Part shown: positions 1 through 5,177 of the stretch, one piece after another
How the letters are laid out: every line of letters starts with the position of its first letter
Position numbering within the stretch: position 1 is the stretch's first letter
Assembly (NCBI GenBank): GCA_013695005.1
Contig: JACDBJ010000271.1
Span: 1 to 5,705 of the forward strand
DNA from: Pseudonocardiales bacterium
GTDB taxonomy: Bacteria > Actinomycetota > Actinomycetes > Mycobacteriales > Pseudonocardiaceae
Direction of reading: 5' to 3'
DNA length: 5,705 nt
The notes under the pieces: generated by a model
The model's database searches: none
What the model was told of the DNA's origin: nothing
The model's input: only the letters and a program-made list of their open reading frames with translations
Position numbers and translations under genes: made by a program

Positions 1-145
1 GCGCTGGGGTGCGCACCTCGACGCCCACCACCGCTCCCAAGCCGCGGAGCACCGCCGGCACTCCGGCTACGGCACCGACAGGCACCGCGACGACGAGCAC
101 GAGCGCTCCGACCGCGCCCCGAAGCGCCCCCCCGACACCCCGCAC
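1..145 (-). CDS. possible N-terminus of a membrane protein (partial, uncertain)
   Basis: Tentative partial gene, cut by the left window edge. Read on the minus strand from a GTG at 145, the frame stays open to the edge and gives about 48 residues rich in Val, Ala, Gly and Leu. A hydrophobic stretch around residues 11-30 (containing GALVLVVAVPVGAVAG) looks like a signal anchor or transmembrane helix, preceded by two arginines. It would start 22 nt after the fadB stop on the same strand, so it could be a distal operon member. The ribosome site is poor (a GGGA about 9-12 nt upstream). All three plus-strand frames are also open across this stretch, and one of them shows higher G/C in its third position. 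The strand is therefore not settled, and no function is assigned. Confidence 0.3.
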   Translation of the reverse strand, partial: MRGVGGALRGAVGALVLVVAVPVGAVAGVPAVLRGLGAVVGVEVRTPA

Positions 146-167
146 ACGGGTGCACGTCCCGACATAG

Positions 168-2324
168 TCAGGCGGCTGTGGCGACCCGCGTTCGCAGGGA
201 CTCGGGCACGGCGAACCGGTCGCCATAGCGCTGCACGAGCTCGTCCGCGCGTGCCACGAAGCCGGCCGGGCCACCGTCGTAACCCTCGATGTACTGCAGG
301 ACGCCACCGGTCCACGGCGGGAAGCCGATGCCGAAGATCGAGCCGATGTTGGCGTCCGGCACCGAGGTCAGTACGCCCTCGTCCATGCATTTCACGGTCT
401 CGACGGCCTCGACGAACAGCATCCGCTCACCGAGCTCGCGCAGGTCGACCTCGTGAGTCGTCGGGCCGAACTGCTCACGCAGCCCCGGCCAGAGCCGGTC
501 GCGCTTGCCGTCGACGTAGTCGTAGAACCCGGCACCCCCGGACTTGCCCGTACGGCCGGCCTCGTCGACCATCCAGTCGACCACAGCCTCGGCCGGGTGC
601 GGCGTCCACGTGCCACCGGCCGCCTGCACCGCCGTCCGCGTCTCATTGCGGATCTTGATGCCGAGGGTCAGCGTGAGCTCGTCCATGAGCTGCAGCACTG
701 GGGCCGGGTAGCCGGCCTGCGAACAGGCCTGCTCGATGGTCGCCGGGTCGATGCCCTCGGCCACCATCGCCACACCCTCGTCGAGGAACGTGCCGATGAC
801 CCGGCTGGTGAAGAAGCCGCGACTGTCGTTGACGACGATCGGCGTCTTGTGCATGCCAACGGCCACGTCGAACGCCTTGGCCAGCGTCCGCTCTGACGTC
901 CGCTCGCCGCGGACGATCTCAATGAGCGGCATCTTGTCCACCGGCGAGAAGAAGTGCAGGCCGATGAAGTCGCCTGGCCGCTCGATTCCATCGGCAAGCT
1001 CGGTGATCGGCAGCGTCGAGGTGTTCGAGCAAAGCAACGCGTCGGGTTCGAGGTACTTGGCTGCCTCCGCGAACACTTGCTGCTTCAGCTCGAAACTCTC
1101 GAACACGGCCTCGATCACGAGGTCGCAGCCGGCCAGATCGTTGTAGTCACCGGTCGGGATGATCCGCTGGAGCAGCGCCTCGCCCTTCTCCAGCGTGGTC
1201 TTGCCCCGCTCGACGCCCTTGGCGACCAGGCTCTCGGAGTAGAGCTTGCCCTTCTCCGCCGCCTCCAGCGAGACGTCCTTGAGCACGACCTCCCAACCGG
1301 ACAGCGCGGCGGTGTACGCAATGCCGGCGCCCATCATCCCGGCGCCGAGCACCGCGACCTTCGTCGGCGACCACTGCTCGATCCCGTCCGGGCGGGAGCC
1401 GCCGTTGTTGATCGTCTGCAGGTCGAAGAAGAACGCCTTGATCATGTTCTTGGCGGTCTGGCCGGTGATCAGGTCCACGAAGTAGCGGGTCTCGATGCGC
1501 TGCGCGGTGTCGAAGTCGACCTGTGCGCCCTCGACCGCGGCGGAGAGGATGTTGCGTGGCGCGCGCATCGGGGCGCCCTTGAGCTGCTTACGCAGGTTCG
1601 CCGGGAACGCCGGCAGCACAGCGGCGAGCTTCGGGTTGGACGGCGCCCCGCCCGGGATCTTGTAACCGGCGCGGTCCCACGGCTGCGCGGCGTCCGGGTT
1701 CGCCGCGATCCAGGCCCGGGCCTTGTCGAGCATCTCCTGCGTGGAGGTGGCCAGCTCGTCGATGATGCCGACCTCCAACGCCTTGGACGGCTTGTGCAGC
1801 TGGCCCTGGATCAGCACGTTCATCACGGCGTCCGCGATGCCCAGCATCCGTACGGCGCGGGTGACACCGCCGGCGCCGGGCAGCAGGCCCAGGGAGACCT
1901 CCGGCTGGCCGTAAACCACGCCCTTCGCGTCCAGCCCGATCCGGTAGTGGCAGGCCAGGCCGATCTCCAGGCCGCCGCCGAGCGCGGCGCCGTTCATCGC
2001 CGCGACGACAGGCTTGCCCAGCGTCTCCAGCCGGCGCAGCTGCGACTTCACAGTGCCGAGGAACTCGAACAGCGCCGGGGCGTCCGCCGGGGTGGCTTTG
2101 ATCATGGAGTCCAGGTCGCCGCCGGCGAAGAACGTCTTCTTCGCGGACGTGACGATCACCCCGGTGATCGAGTCCTTCTTCGCCTCGAGGTAGTCGAGCG
2201 CCGCGGCCATCCCGGCGACGTAGCGCTGGTTCATCGTGTTGGCCGACCGGCCGGGCTCGTCCAACGTCACAGTGACGATCCCGTCGCCGTCCCGCTCCCA
2301 CCGAACCGCTAGTTCCTCGCTCAC
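168..2324 (-). CDS. fadB: FadB: trifunctional enzyme alpha subunit, enoyl-CoA hydratase / 3-hydroxyacyl-CoA dehydrogenase
   Basis: Cytoplasmic alpha subunit of the beta-oxidation complex. It hydrates trans-2-enoyl-CoA to L-3-hydroxyacyl-CoA and oxidises that with NAD+, passing 3-ketoacyl-CoA to FadA. The product is 718 aa from the GTG at 2324, close to the usual 715-730. Residues 1-190 form the crotonase domain: FFAGGDL (65-71) and GGGLEIG build the oxyanion hole, and both catalytic glutamates are present (Glu120 in GGGLEIG, Glu142 in GQPEVSLG). The dehydrogenase Rossmann fold starts at about 322 with GAGMMGAG; SNTST (433-437), His457 in GLHFFSP and Glu469 complete the active site. The duplicated C-terminal helical domain carries FGIGFPPWTGG (664-674). 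Ser507 (GFFTSRV) occupies the position that is Asn in GFIVNR-type dehydrogenases. An in-frame TTG at 2342 would add six residues, but GGAAAGG lies 6 nt before the GTG. It follows fadA by 60 nt. From memory it closely resembles mycobacterial FadB (Rv0860). Confidence 0.96.
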   Translation of the reverse strand: MSEELAVRWERDGDGIVTVTLDEPGRSANTMNQRYVAGMAAALDYLEAKKDSITGVIVTSAKKTFFAGGDLDSMIKATPADAPALFEFLGTVKSQLRRLETLGKPVVAAMNGAALGGGLEIGLACHYRIGLDAKGVVYGQPEVSLGLLPGAGGVTRAVRMLGIADAVMNVLIQGQLHKPSKALEVGIIDELATSTQEMLDKARAWIAANPDAAQPWDRAGYKIPGGAPSNPKLAAVLPAFPANLRKQLKGAPMRAPRNILSAAVEGAQVDFDTAQRIETRYFVDLITGQTAKNMIKAFFFDLQTINNGGSRPDGIEQWSPTKVAVLGAGMMGAGIAYTAALSGWEVVLKDVSLEAAEKGKLYSESLVAKGVERGKTTLEKGEALLQRIIPTGDYNDLAGCDLVIEAVFESFELKQQVFAEAAKYLEPDALLCSNTSTLPITELADGIERPGDFIGLHFFSPVDKMPLIEIVRGERTSERTLAKAFDVAVGMHKTPIVVNDSRGFFTSRVIGTFLDEGVAMVAEGIDPATIEQACSQAGYPAPVLQLMDELTLTLGIKIRNETRTAVQAAGGTWTPHPAEAVVDWMVDEAGRTGKSGGAGFYDYVDGKRDRLWPGLREQFGPTTHEVDLRELGERMLFVEAVETVKCMDEGVLTSVPDANIGSIFGIGFPPWTGGVLQYIEGYDGGPAGFVARADELVQRYGDRFAVPESLRTRVATAA

Positions 2325-2330
2325 GGTGAT

Positions 2331-2337
2331 CCTTTCC
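2331..2337 (-). promoter_or_regulatory. fadB ribosome binding site
   Basis: GGAAAGG on the minus strand, 6 nt before the GTG at 2324-2322. It falls inside the coding sequence if the upstream TTG (2342) were used. It therefore decides for the GTG start and a 718-aa FadB. Confidence 0.75.
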
Positions 2338-2384
2338 GCCAACGGCGAGTTAGGGCAGCCCTATTGCTCGAGAGTGCCGTTCGT

Positions 2385-3608
2385 TCAGCTCAGGCGCTCG
2401 ATCACGGTGGCGATGCCCATGCCGCCGCCGACGCACAGCGTCGCGAGGCCAAAGCGCAGGTCTCGGCGCTCCAGCTCGTCGAGCAGCGTGCCGAGGATCA
2501 TGGCCCCGGTGGCGCCCAGCGGGTGGCCCATGGCGATCGCGCCGCCGTTGACGTTGACCTTCTCGTGGCTGACGTCCATGTCCTTCATGAAGCGCAGCAC
2601 GACCGCGGCGAACGCCTCGTTCATCTCGATGAGATCGATCTGATCGATCGTCATGCCCGCCTTGTCCAGCGCCTTGCGGGTGGCCGGAGCCGGGCCGGTG
2701 AGCATGATCGTCGGGTCAGCGCCGGACAGCGCGGTGGACACGATCCGCGCCCGCGGGGCGATGCCGGCGGCGGCACCGGCCGCCTCGGTGCCGACCAGCA
2801 GCAGCGCGGCACCGTCCACGATGCCCGACGAGTTGCCGGGAGTGTGCACGTGGTCGATCTTCTCGATCCAGTGGTAGCGCTGCAACGCGACCGCGTCGAA
2901 CCCGCCGGCCTCGCCCATCATCTCGAAGGACGGCTTGAGCCCGCCGAGCGCCTCCATCGTGGTGCCGGCGCGGACGTGCTCGTCGCGGACCAGCACCGGG
3001 ATGCCGCTGCGGTCCAACACGGGGATCACCGAGCGGGCGAAGTAGCCGTTGGCCCACGCCTTGGCGGCGCGGGTCTGGGACTCCAGCGCGTAGGAGTCGA
3101 CGTCGTCGCGGCTGAAGCCCTCGATGGTGGCGATCAGGTCGGCGCCGATGCCCTGCGGCACGAAGCCGGTGTCATACGACGTCTCCGGGTCCATCGCCCA
3201 TGCGCCGCCATCGGTGCCCATCGGGACCCGCGACATCGACTCGACGCCACCGGCGAGCACCATCTCCTCCATCCCGGAGCGCACCTTCTGCGCCGCGACG
3301 TTCACCGCCTCCAGCCCGGACGCGCAGAACCGGTTGAGCTGCACGCCGGCGACGGTGTGTGGCAGCCCGGCGGCGATGGCAGCTGCCTTGGCGATGTCGC
3401 CGCCCTGGTCGCCCACCGGCGTCACCACGCCGAGCACGACGTCGTCGATCTGCGCCGGGTCCAGCTCGGGGAATCGGCTGCGCAGCTCGGTGATCAGGTC
3501 GACCACCAGCGAGATCGGCTTGACCTCGTACAACGAGCCGGATGCCTTGCCCCGCCCACGGGGGGTACGGATGGCGTCGTAGACGTACGCCTCTGGGATG
3601 CCGCTCAT
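2385..3608 (-). CDS. fadA: FadA: acetyl-CoA C-acyltransferase (3-ketoacyl-CoA thiolase), trifunctional enzyme beta subunit
   Basis: Thiolase that cleaves 3-ketoacyl-CoA with CoA to acetyl-CoA and a shortened acyl-CoA, the last step of beta-oxidation. It is expected to assemble with FadB in the cytoplasm. It has 407 aa, normal for the family. The nucleophile is Cys95 in NRFCASGLEAVN. NEAFA (330-334), His362 in GGAIAMGHPLGATGA and Cys392 in CVGGGMG are the other active-site elements, and GNSSGIVDGAA (258-268) is the conserved thiolase loop. The N-terminus DAIRTPRGRG and the VGDQGGDIA segment match, from memory, the mycobacterial FadA (Rv0859) type. The ATG at 3608 has a strong purine-rich site (GGAGAGAAGG, 3614-3623) with 5 nt spacing. 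It is the first gene of the fadAB operon and divergent from a MerR regulator. A biosynthetic acetyl-CoA acetyltransferase is the alternative, but pairing with fadB argues for degradation. Confidence 0.96.
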   Translation of the reverse strand: MSGIPEAYVYDAIRTPRGRGKASGSLYEVKPISLVVDLITELRSRFPELDPAQIDDVVLGVVTPVGDQGGDIAKAAAIAAGLPHTVAGVQLNRFCASGLEAVNVAAQKVRSGMEEMVLAGGVESMSRVPMGTDGGAWAMDPETSYDTGFVPQGIGADLIATIEGFSRDDVDSYALESQTRAAKAWANGYFARSVIPVLDRSGIPVLVRDEHVRAGTTMEALGGLKPSFEMMGEAGGFDAVALQRYHWIEKIDHVHTPGNSSGIVDGAALLLVGTEAAGAAAGIAPRARIVSTALSGADPTIMLTGPAPATRKALDKAGMTIDQIDLIEMNEAFAAVVLRFMKDMDVSHEKVNVNGGAIAMGHPLGATGAMILGTLLDELERRDLRFGLATLCVGGGMGIATVIERLS

Positions 3609-3640
3609 GGTGGCCTTCTCTCCATGGGTGTCCCCACCCT

Positions 3641-3661
3641 TGTTACAGCAGTACTGTCACA
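3641..3661. promoter_or_regulatory. inverted repeat in the fadA/merR divergent promoter, candidate MerR operator
   Basis: TGTTACAG (3641-3648) and CTGTCACA (3654-3661) are inverted copies with 7 of 8 matching positions, separated by the five bases CAGTA. The dyad lies in the 83-nt gap between fadA and the merR gene. MerR-family proteins bind dyads placed between -35 and -10 boxes. Here the dyad fills the region between TTGACC and TGTAAC of the proposed fadA promoter, overlapping the latter. Binding by the neighbouring regulator is inference. Confidence 0.55.
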
Positions 3662-3669
3662 TAGGTCAA
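3642..3669 (-). promoter_or_regulatory. putative fadAB promoter
   Basis: On the minus strand, TTGACC (3669-3664, 5 of 6 to TTGACA) is followed after 16 nt by TGTAAC (3647-3642, 4 of 6 to TATAAT). Transcription would begin near 3635, giving a leader of about 27 nt that contains the fadA ribosome site. The -10 is a modest match, so its exact place is uncertain. The spacing is not the stretched 19-20 bp of classic MerR-activated promoters, which leaves simple repression as the likelier mode. Confidence 0.4.
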
Positions 3670-3679
3670 GCAACAGTGC

Positions 3680-3686
3680 GGAGGAG
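3680..3686 (+). promoter_or_regulatory. merR ribosome binding site
   Basis: GGAGGAG, a near-perfect Shine-Dalgarno sequence 5 nt before the ATG at 3692. It is the strongest in the window and fixes the start of the MerR-family gene. Confidence 0.8.
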
Positions 3687-3691
3687 CACGG

Positions 3692-4405
3692 ATGTCCCAA
3701 CCCGACCTGCTCACGGTCGAGGATCTGGCGGCGCGCAGCGGGGTGACCGTGCGCACCATCCGGTTCTACGCCGGCCGCGGACTGCTGCCTCCGCCGACGC
3801 TGCGCGGACGGCTGGGGCTCTACGGCAAGGACCACCTGGCCCGGCTCGAGCTGGTCTCGGAGCTGTCGTCGCTGGGGTTCACGCTGGCGGCGATCGAACG
3901 GTTCCTGGAGCGGCTGCCGGCCTCGGTCGGTGCGGAGGAGCTGGCCTTGCAGCGGGCGTTGCTCGCGCCGTGGGTGCCCGAGCAGCTGGAGGACCTCGAC
4001 CGCGCCGAGCTGGAGCAGCGGGCGGGGCGGTCGCTGTCCGACGACGAGATCTCCGCGCTCGAGGCGCTCGGCGTGCTGGACCAGGCGGGCACCGACGGAC
4101 GGATCCGGCTGCACGGGTCGGCGTCGCTGGCCGTCGGGCTGGAGAGCCTGGAGATGGGGCTGCCGCCGGAGGTGCTGCGCCGGTCCAACGAGCTGATCGC
4201 CCAGCACACGGCGGCGCTGGCCGAAGACCTCATGCGGCTGTTCCAGGACCAGGTACTGCAGCCCTACCGCGACCGTGGCCATCCGGCGCAGGAGCGCGAG
4301 CGGCTGCAGGAGCTGCTCACCCGGCTCAAACCGATCACCGTGCGCGGCGTGGTCACCGCCTTCGGCCGAGCCATCAACCGGACCATCCGCGAACGCCTTG
4401 GCTGA
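3692..4405 (+). CDS. MerR-family transcriptional regulator, probable regulator of fadAB
   Basis: DNA-binding regulator of 237 aa. The MerR signature is at the N-terminus: LTVEDLAARSGVTVRTIRFY (7-26) is the helix-turn-helix, followed by GLLPPP, the wing around RGRLGLYGKDHLARL (38-52) and the second helical pair LGFTLAAIERFLERL (61-75). The start is supported by GGAGGAG (3680-3686) ending 5 nt before the ATG. The protein contains no cysteine, which excludes the thiol-based metal and redox sensing of MerR, CueR, ZntR or SoxR. About 160 residues follow the DNA-binding part, longer than the short coiled-coil tail of metal sensors. They are helical and charged and contain a segment LSDDEISALEALGVL (115-129) that could be a small extra helical or winged subdomain. 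Its divergent position from fadA suggests control of beta-oxidation and an organic effector such as an acyl-CoA. LiuR of proteobacteria is a MerR-type precedent, but the effector here is unproven. Confidence 0.92.
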   Translation: MSQPDLLTVEDLAARSGVTVRTIRFYAGRGLLPPPTLRGRLGLYGKDHLARLELVSELSSLGFTLAAIERFLERLPASVGAEELALQRALLAPWVPEQLEDLDRAELEQRAGRSLSDDEISALEALGVLDQAGTDGRIRLHGSASLAVGLESLEMGLPPEVLRRSNELIAQHTAALAEDLMRLFQDQVLQPYRDRGHPAQERERLQELLTRLKPITVRGVVTAFGRAINRTIRERLG

Positions 4406-4426
4406 GCGGTATTACCCGGTTATACT
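4398..4426 (+). promoter_or_regulatory. promoter of the mazEF operon
   Basis: TTGGCT (4398-4403, 4 of 6 to TTGACA) and TATACT (4421-4426, 5 of 6 to TATAAT) are separated by exactly 17 nt. The -35 lies in the last codons of the merR gene. The predicted transcription start, about 7 nt after the -10, falls on the A of the antitoxin ATG at 4433. The message would then be leaderless. No Shine-Dalgarno sequence is present between the -10 and the ATG. Confidence 0.7.
4409..4425. promoter_or_regulatory. 17-bp dyad overlapping the mazEF -10, candidate MazE/MazEF operator
   Basis: GTATTACC and GGTTATAC flank a central C as an inverted repeat, with 7 of 8 base pairs matching. The dyad covers the spacer and all but the last base of the -10 hexamer. 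Ribbon-helix-helix antitoxins typically bind such palindromes in their own promoter to repress the operon, with the toxin as corepressor. The site was identified by reading only. Confidence 0.6.
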
Positions 4427-4432
4427 CAAGTC

Positions 4433-4669
4433 ATGAAGACCGCGATCTCGGTGCCGGACCCAGTGTTCGAGCGAGTCAAGCAGCATGCCGAGCGGCTGGG
4501 CATCTCCCGCAGCGAGTTCTTCTCCACCGCGGCACAACGCCTGGCTGACGAGCTGGAGGGCGACGAGCTGACGGCCGCCATCGACCGGGCGCTGGAGCAT
4601 GTCGGCCCGGAGGACGCCTCCGAGTTCGTCACAGCGGCGGCTCGACGGTTGCCCGGCGATGGCGGTTGA
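4433..4669 (+). CDS. mazE: ribbon-helix-helix antitoxin of a MazEF-type toxin-antitoxin system
   Basis: Small antitoxin, 78 aa. It is expected to bind and neutralise the MazF toxin encoded next and to repress the shared promoter as a dimer. MKTAISVPDPVFERVKQHAERLGISR fits the ribbon-helix-helix fold: a short N-terminal strand (2-8), helix A (10-22), the turn LGISRSE, and helix B (27-41). The acidic, less ordered C-terminal part (43-78, with ELEGDE and GPEDASEF) is the usual toxin-wrapping segment. This is the CopG/RHH class of MazE found in actinobacteria, not the AbrB-type MazE of E. coli. The ATG at 4433 has no ribosome site and lies 6 nt after a TATACT -10, so translation is probably leaderless. 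The gene ends inside the start of the toxin gene. Confidence 0.88.
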   Translation: MKTAISVPDPVFERVKQHAERLGISRSEFFSTAAQRLADELEGDELTAAIDRALEHVGPEDASEFVTAAARRLPGDGG

Positions 4670-5003
4670 GCGCGGCGAGATCTGGTGGGTCGATCTTGGC
4701 GAGCCGAGGGGTTCTGAGCCGGCGCTGAGACGTCCGGTCGTGATCGTCCAGTCCGCGCCCTTCAACCGCAGCCAACTGCGCACGGTCATCTGCGTCGCGT
4801 TGACGACCAACGCCAGGTTGGCGAGCATGCCGGGCAACGTCTTGCTTCCCGCATCGGTGACAGAACTTCCACAGGACTCCGTCGTCAACGTCACGCAGCT
4901 GACGGCCGTCGACCGCGACTATCTCGAGGAGCGCACCGGGCAGGTGCCCGGCTGGCTCATGGTCGAAGTAGACCGCGGCCTGCGTCGCGTGCTCGGCTGG
5001 TAG
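4659..5003 (+). CDS. mazF: MazF-family endoribonuclease toxin
   Basis: Toxin of the module: a ribosome-independent, sequence-specific single-stranded RNA endonuclease that stops growth when freed from its antitoxin. It has 114 aa, typical for the PemK/MazF fold. RGEIWWVDLGEPRGSEP (5-21) is the first strand and loop, RRPVVIVQ (24-31) carries the conserved Arg25, and ALTTN (47-51) holds the Thr equivalent to the second catalytic residue. DSVVNVTQLTAVDRDYL (73-89) and VDRGLRRVL (104-112) complete the fold. From memory it resembles a mycobacterial MazF subgroup sharing MPGNV and VDRGLRRVL motifs; the cleavage motif cannot be read from sequence. The ATG at 4659 is chosen because it begins directly at MAVERGEIWW. 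A frame start at 4599 would overlap 71 nt of the antitoxin gene. The chosen start overlaps it by 11 nt, consistent with translational coupling. Confidence 0.94.
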   Translation: MAVERGEIWWVDLGEPRGSEPALRRPVVIVQSAPFNRSQLRTVICVALTTNARLASMPGNVLLPASVTELPQDSVVNVTQLTAVDRDYLEERTGQVPGWLMVEVDRGLRRVLGW

Positions 5004-5010
5004 TCGAGGC

Positions 5011-5115
5011 TCAGCTGAGGTCGTAGTCGAACGTGTAGGTGTGCTCGCCGTCGTCGTGGCGGTCGATCTGCATCTCGCCGCTCAGGCCGGCCAGCTCGCG
5101 TGCTACCGTCTTCAA
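5011..5115 (-). CDS. 34-aa putative small protein or gene remnant, divergent from the iron-box gene
   Basis: A short minus-strand frame reads from TTG (5115) to TGA (5011-5013) and gives 34 residues, beginning MKTVARELAGLSGEM and ending TYTFDYDLS, acidic and aromatic at the end. 32 of 34 codons end in G or C, with low G/C in the second position, which is the codon pattern of real genes here. An in-frame stop (5116-5118) directly precedes the TTG, so the frame cannot extend upstream. There is no ribosome site, but TAGAAT (5142-5137) on the same strand could serve as a -10. It ends 7 nt from the convergent mazF stop. It may be a small iron-regulated protein or the tail of a gene whose front was lost. 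I recognise no family. Confidence 0.4.
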   Translation of the reverse strand: MKTVARELAGLSGEMQIDRHDDGEHTYTFDYDLS

Positions 5116-5119
5116 TCAA

Positions 5120-5138
5120 TCAGGTAAGGCTCACCTAT
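5120..5138. promoter_or_regulatory. iron box (DtxR/IdeR/DmdR1-type operator)
   Basis: TCAGGTAAGGCTCACCTAT matches the actinobacterial iron-box consensus TTAGGTTAGGCTAACCTAA at 15 of 19 positions, and the Streptomyces variant with CTCACCTAA at 16 of 19. The core is an inverted repeat, AGGTAAG / CTCACCT around a central G (5129), with 6 of 7 pairs. Fe(II)-loaded DtxR-family repressors bind such sites and release them when iron is scarce. It lies 39 nt before the ATG of the epimerase-like gene and touches its proposed -10. It also abuts the start of the divergent 34-codon frame. Both could be derepressed under iron limitation. Confidence 0.8.
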
Positions 5139-5141
5139 TCT
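5136..5141 (+). promoter_or_regulatory. putative -10 of the epimerase gene
   Basis: TATTCT (TANNNT type) overlaps the last three bases of the iron box. A transcription start near 5148 would leave a leader of about 30 nt. No good -35 is seen (CAATCA lies at the 17-nt distance). The overlap would let a bound repressor block RNA polymerase. Support is modest because only the -10 is recognisable. Confidence 0.4.
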
Positions 5142-5177
5142 AGGGCAGCCTTGGCTCTCGCGGACTGGGGTTGACGC

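Noticed and set aside
3..167. Thr/Pro/Ala-rich plus-strand tail ending at TAG 165-167
   Set aside because: Possible convergent gene end, but all frames are open here and its second codon position has the highest G/C, unlike a normal gene; kept only as an alternative in the findings.
251..658. plus-strand Arg/Pro-rich frame over the fadB 3' end
   Set aside because: Low-complexity antisense product overlapping conserved FadB C-terminal sequence.
954..2312. 452-codon plus-strand open frame opposite fadB
   Set aside because: It is antisense to well-conserved fadB sequence; the translation is rich in Arg, His, Asp and Val in the way typical of GC-rich antisense frames and has no recognisable motif.
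2352..2362. AGGGCAGCCCT palindrome between fadA and fadB
   Set aside because: Five-base arms around a single base cannot form a hairpin; no sign of an operator or terminator.
2364..3746. 460-codon plus-strand open frame opposite fadA
   Set aside because: Antisense shadow of the thiolase gene, with repetitive RHDL-type composition, and it runs over the merR start.
3605..4282. 225-codon minus-strand frame opposite the MerR gene
   Set aside because: Gln/Arg/Pro-rich antisense translation with no motif; the plus-strand MerR gene has a clear helix-turn-helix and ribosome site.
5010..5019. CTCAGCTGAG palindrome after mazF as a terminator
   Set aside because: It has no loop and no following T run, so it would not form a stable intrinsic terminator.
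5141..5150. TAGGGCAGCC repeated at 2351-2360 and 5141-5150
   Set aside because: A shared 10-mer is expected by chance in a window of this length, and the two contexts have nothing in common.
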